Assembly (NCBI RefSeq): GCF_004364335.1
Contig: NZ_SOCR01000010.1
Span: 124,001 to 188,000 of the forward strand
DNA: 64,000 nt
Direction: 5' to 3'
Origin: Pseudomonas graminis
Lineage (GTDB): Bacteria > Pseudomonadota > Gammaproteobacteria > Pseudomonadales > Pseudomonadaceae
This document shows, piece by piece, positions 61,120-64,000 of the stretch; within the stretch, counting starts at the first letter, position 1, and each line of letters starts with the position of its first letter. The notes beneath the pieces are model-generated. The model was not told the DNA's origin and made no database searches. It worked only from the letters and a program-made list of their open reading frames with translations. Made by a program: the position numbers and the translations under genes.

Positions 61120-63414
61120 TTGAATTCAGAAATCAGTACACGTCCGCACCGCCATGGCGACATAGGCGGTTTCCCTACGTGGCGGACAACGCTTGCTTGC
61201 GAGTGGAAGCTTCTGCTCGTTGGTGCCATTGCGACATTCTTCCTAGCCAGCTTCTTCATGAGCGGCTTGCACGGGCTGATCCCGGACCTGTCCCGGCCAT
61301 ATGGGTACGAAGGCGACGGGATGCTTCATGCGTGGATGGCGCAGCGGGTTACGGAAGGCTGGCTGTTTGATAATGCGCGCAGTGGCTATCCTTTCGGTTC
61401 GAGCTTCCTTGATTTCCCGGGCTCGGATGCTGCTGACCACTTATTGATCAAAGTGCTCGCGCTCATCGCGGGTGGCTGGCCAGCGGGCGTAAAGCTGTTT
61501 TATCTGCTCAGCTTTTCTTCCTGCTTTGTCGGCACCTACATAACCGCGCGGGCGTTCGGCCTGAACCGCAAGTTTGCGGCCACCATGAGCGTGCTTTACA
61601 CGTTTGTCCCGTTCCATTTCTTACGATTGAATCACCTTTTTTATACTTGGTACTTCGTCGCCCCGGTGTTTTTCTATCTGGCGCTCGATATCTATCACAC
61701 GCAAGCGGCCCAAGCCAAAGCTCCCATCAAGTCTGTGTTACGCAAACTTTCTCTAACTGCGTTGTGCATGGTGGTGCTGGCCTCCTTTGGCGTGTACTAC
61801 GCGCTGTTCGGGCTGATCATTCTGGCATCAGCAGGGGTATTGAGTGCCGTCAGATGGAAGAACATTCATGGCGCAAAAAAAGCAATGCTGCTGAGTATTG
61901 CCATTGCGTTCGGTGTTTTTCTCAACCTCGCACCCAATATGCTTGGAACCTATAGAAACGGTCCTAACCAGGAAGTCGCTAAGCGCTCGTTCGCCGAGTC
62001 TGAAATCTTCGGTCTGAAGATGATGCAACTCTTGATGCCACGCCCGGACCATCGCGTAGGCCCCCTGGGGCAAGTGGGTGTGAAATATTACCAAGGGGCG
62101 CCGCTGATCAATGAGAACTACACCGCATCCTTGGGGGTCATCGGTGCAGCGGGGTTCATGCTGGCATTGTTGTATTTGATATTCGCCCCCGCTCGTTCGG
62201 AGCCTGACGCTAGGCTGCGCCTGCTGGCTGCCGTTACCTTGGTGTTGTTTCTATTCGCAACGATTGGTGGGTTAGGCTCGCTGTTCGCAATGCTAGTGTC
62301 CCCTTCCATCAGGGGGTGGAACAGGGTCAGCATCTTCATAGCATGCGGCGCGTTGCTGTTCTTCTTCATCTCGCTGCAGCTCATATTGCAGAAGAAAGCC
62401 CCTCAGTTCGCTAAATATTCAGTAGCTATCTCCGCAGTGCTGCTGTTTGTCGGTCTATATGACCAGACCGGACCAGTCTGTAAGCGTTGCAATGCAGCCG
62501 TTGAAGAGGCATTCGACAGCGATAAACGCTTTGTAGCAGCAATCGAAAATACGCTCCCTGCGGGCAGTGCTGTTTACCAACTGCCCTATATTGGCTTTCC
62601 CGAAGAGCCGATCATGAACCGCCTTTCCAACTATCAGCTTCTGGCAGGCGTGCTGCAATCGAAGGCATTGCACTGGAGCTTTGGCGGTATGAAAGGCCGG
62701 CCAGGTGATCAGTTCTATCGCGGACTTGCGCAAGAACCGATGGCGCGTCAGCTTGAGGTCATCCGCAAGCTGGGCTTCGACGGCATTTATATCGATCGCC
62801 GAGGTTATGCAGATAACGGCCAGGCACTGGTGCAGGAGCTTTCTGGCCTGCTGCAGCAACAGCCACTGCTTCAGAGTGACAACAAAGAACTGGTGTTCTT
62901 CAGGCTCGATGGCAGCCAGCATCCCGATTTAAGCGGTCTCTCCACAAAACAGATTCAGCAGCAGGCAGGCTTTGTTGTCGACGCTATGGGTGGGCGTTAC
63001 AGCGGTAACCTGGCGACCGGGATCGACTTTACCCGCGGCGGGATGCCTGAGTTCATACGCGCCGCTGAGGGCTTTTATAATGTAGAGCCGTGGGGGCGTT
63101 GGTCTTCTGCAAAAGCGGTGTTCGATTTTACCGATCCACTGCCTCAAAAGTTTACTCTTGTGCTGAAGGCTATGCCCTTTGGGCCAAACGCGACCGACCC
63201 GACTCGCGTCGAAATAGGCAGTCATGTCTATAGCGTTCAGATTCCTCAAGGGACATCGGAAGTGCGTGTGAATGTGGACCTGGAGGGCTCAAGCGCTGAC
63301 CGCATAACTTTCATCCCGCCTAAGCCGATCTCGCCCAAGCAGCTGACCGGGAGTATGGATGATCGGATCCTTGGCATCGGGTTTGTATCAATGCGGATCC
63401 TGAGTGACAAGTGA
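61120..63414 (+). CDS. Large polytopic membrane protein, probable GT-C glycosyltransferase of the gtr set
   Basis: A protein of 764 residues from a TTG at 61120. After a cytoplasmic stretch there is a first membrane segment, an extracytoplasmic loop with EGDGMLHAWMAQRV, ten or so more membrane segments (to about 450) and a periplasmic C-terminal part of 300 residues. The layout, and place after gtrA and gtrB, match the type-specific third protein of gtr cassettes, which moves the sugar from lipid carrier to O-antigen. I do not recognise a closer family; the acceptor and donor are unknown. Confidence 0.7.
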   Translation: MNSEISTRPHRHGDIGGFPTWRTTLACEWKLLLVGAIATFFLASFFMSGLHGLIPDLSRPYGYEGDGMLHAWMAQRVTEGWLFDNARSGYPFGSSFLDFPGSDAADHLLIKVLALIAGGWPAGVKLFYLLSFSSCFVGTYITARAFGLNRKFAATMSVLYTFVPFHFLRLNHLFYTWYFVAPVFFYLALDIYHTQAAQAKAPIKSVLRKLSLTALCMVVLASFGVYYALFGLIILASAGVLSAVRWKNIHGAKKAMLLSIAIAFGVFLNLAPNMLGTYRNGPNQEVAKRSFAESEIFGLKMMQLLMPRPDHRVGPLGQVGVKYYQGAPLINENYTASLGVIGAAGFMLALLYLIFAPARSEPDARLRLLAAVTLVLFLFATIGGLGSLFAMLVSPSIRGWNRVSIFIACGALLFFFISLQLILQKKAPQFAKYSVAISAVLLFVGLYDQTGPVCKRCNAAVEEAFDSDKRFVAAIENTLPAGSAVYQLPYIGFPEEPIMNRLSNYQLLAGVLQSKALHWSFGGMKGRPGDQFYRGLAQEPMARQLEVIRKLGFDGIYIDRRGYADNGQALVQELSGLLQQQPLLQSDNKELVFFRLDGSQHPDLSGLSTKQIQQQAGFVVDAMGGRYSGNLATGIDFTRGGMPEFIRAAEGFYNVEPWGRWSSAKAVFDFTDPLPQKFTLVLKAMPFGPNATDPTRVEIGSHVYSVQIPQGTSEVRVNVDLEGSSADRITFIPPKPISPKQLTGSMDDRILGIGFVSMRILSDK

Positions 63415-63425
63415 TCTTGTCCTTT

Positions 63426-63470
63426 AGCACTTGGCGCTGCCGTCAGCGCCAAGTGCTACTGCAGCTTTTT
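63426..63470 (+). terminator. Terminator of the CDP-sugar/gtr operon
   Basis: AGCACTTGGCGCTG (63426-63439) pairs perfectly with CAGCGCCAAGTGCT (63444-63457), a 14-base stem with a 4-base loop; TTTTT follows after eight bases. Confidence 0.8.
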
Positions 63471-63517
63471 CATCTATAAGCCGCGTTGCGGCTTTTGGAC
63501 AAGTCCATGAACAGAAT

Positions 63518-63550
63518 CCTCCCCCTGCCTGTAATCAAGCCAGGGGGAGG
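63518..63550 (-). terminator. Hairpin after the right-end glycosyltransferase
   Basis: CCTCCCCCTG and CAGGGGGAGG form a perfect 10-base stem around 13 bases, 13 bases beyond the minus-strand stop. The U tract is poor, so it may be a weak terminator. Confidence 0.5.
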
Positions 63551-63562
63551 GTATCCCGGTGC

Positions 63563-64000
63563 TTACTCAGCCAGCGCCTGTGATGAGTGAAACAGCTGTC
63601 CAGCGCTCTGCTCCCACGTCATCCACGGCATTCCATCAGACTTCGGCTGCGCTGCAGTGCGATGCAGTTCGATCCACGCCGTAACGCTCTTCGCAAGTGA
63701 CTGCGCATCCTGTCCCTCGAAGTAGAAGGCATGCTCACCCGCCACTTCGCGAAACACAGGGATGTCCCGGGCAATCAAAGGCAACCCGTATTGCGCCGCC
63801 TCAATGAGTGGCAGGCCGAAACCTTCACCAAGTGATGCAGCAATCAGCGCATCGGACTGTGCATAAAGGCTACACAGATAGTCATCGTCGATGCCCTCAA
63901 ACCAGAACAGGCGCTTCCCGGATTCCGGGTGCTCTCTCAGCCTCTCGACAAGCGCCTCAACCATCCAGCCCTGCTTCCCGACGATCAGCAGATTGGCGTC
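63563..64000 (-). CDS. Glycosyltransferase family 4 (C-terminal part; start lies right of the window)
   Basis: The frame is open to the right edge, giving 145 residues: the donor-binding half of a GT-B enzyme. ANLLIVGKQGWMVEALV at the edge, then DDYLCSLYAQSDALIAAS and the EX7E motif in GEGFGLPLIEAAQYGLPL. The family pattern fits mannosyl- or rhamnosyltransferases of O-antigen loci; the donor is not readable. It faces the gtr operon and probably belongs to the same polysaccharide locus. Confidence 0.88.
   Translation of the reverse strand, partial: DANLLIVGKQGWMVEALVERLREHPESGKRLFWFEGIDDDYLCSLYAQSDALIAASLGEGFGLPLIEAAQYGLPLIARDIPVFREVAGEHAFYFEGQDAQSLAKSVTAWIELHRTAAQPKSDGMPWMTWEQSAGQLFHSSQALAE

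Overview
The window is a chromosomal stretch of a Pseudomonas. The reading is based on gene content and order, high GC, and dense 'GTAGGAGCCGGCTTGCTGGCGAA'-type REP elements between genes. From memory, positions 1 to about 49 kb follow the order seen in P. aeruginosa from rodA back to rhlE: rodA, mltB/sltB1, rlpA, dac, ybeD, lipB, lipA, second MltB-like enzyme, holA, lptE, leuS, lnt, corC, ybeY, phoH, miaB, hemL, thiE, thiD, ladS, aidB, amn, lrp, CDF transporter, hrpB, rhlE. I cannot fix the species; repeat types and content fit the fluorescens/syringae side of the genus. I see no tRNA, rRNA, CRISPR array, insertion sequence or prophage.

Region by region: (1) 1-4.2 kb, cell elongation and peptidoglycan remodelling (RodA, MltB, RlpA, a PBP5-type DD-carboxypeptidase). 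(2) 4.3-6.4 kb, the lipoate operon ybeD-lipB-lipA ending in a clear terminator. (3) 6.6-12.6 kb, leftward genes: an MltB-like lipoprotein, the ribosome-rescue factor ArfA with a hairpin inside its coding region, then leuS-lptE-holA. (4) 12.9-20.9 kb, a small unknown, a YdcF-like protein, the leftward phoH-ybeY-corC-lnt run, miaB, DUF1820 and a Sel1-repeat protein. (5) 21.3-30.3 kb, thiD-thiE-hemL, a LadS-like kinase without a receiver domain, AidB and AMP nucleosidase. (6) 30.4-37.7 kb, RluE, an Lrp regulator, a strongly Gln-rich exported protein, a CDF transporter, a lipoprotein and HrpB.

(7) 37.7-48.8 kb is more accessory. It holds an orphan curlin-repeat protein with no csg export genes beside it, an EEP-fold hydrolase, YciC, a DUF2076 protein behind a heat-shock-like promoter, a NYN-domain protein, a DnaQ-type exonuclease, a serralysin-like M10 protease with DUF4214 repeats, a YedA-like exporter and RhlE.

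(8) 49.1-64 kb is a surface-polysaccharide locus. Leftward genes (GT4, rmd, gmd) make and use GDP-D-rhamnose. Diverging from them is a tightly packed operon: ascD-type E3, rfbF, rfbG, rfbH, a YerE-like ThDP enzyme and a YerF-like reductase. By homology this set would make CDP-yersiniose, a branched 3,6-dideoxy sugar. The same operon runs into a GtrA/GtrB/large membrane protein set that resembles O-antigen decoration cassettes. My working model, which is inference, is a D-rhamnan O-polysaccharide decorated in the periplasm with a branched dideoxyhexose. A second GT4 gene runs off the right edge.
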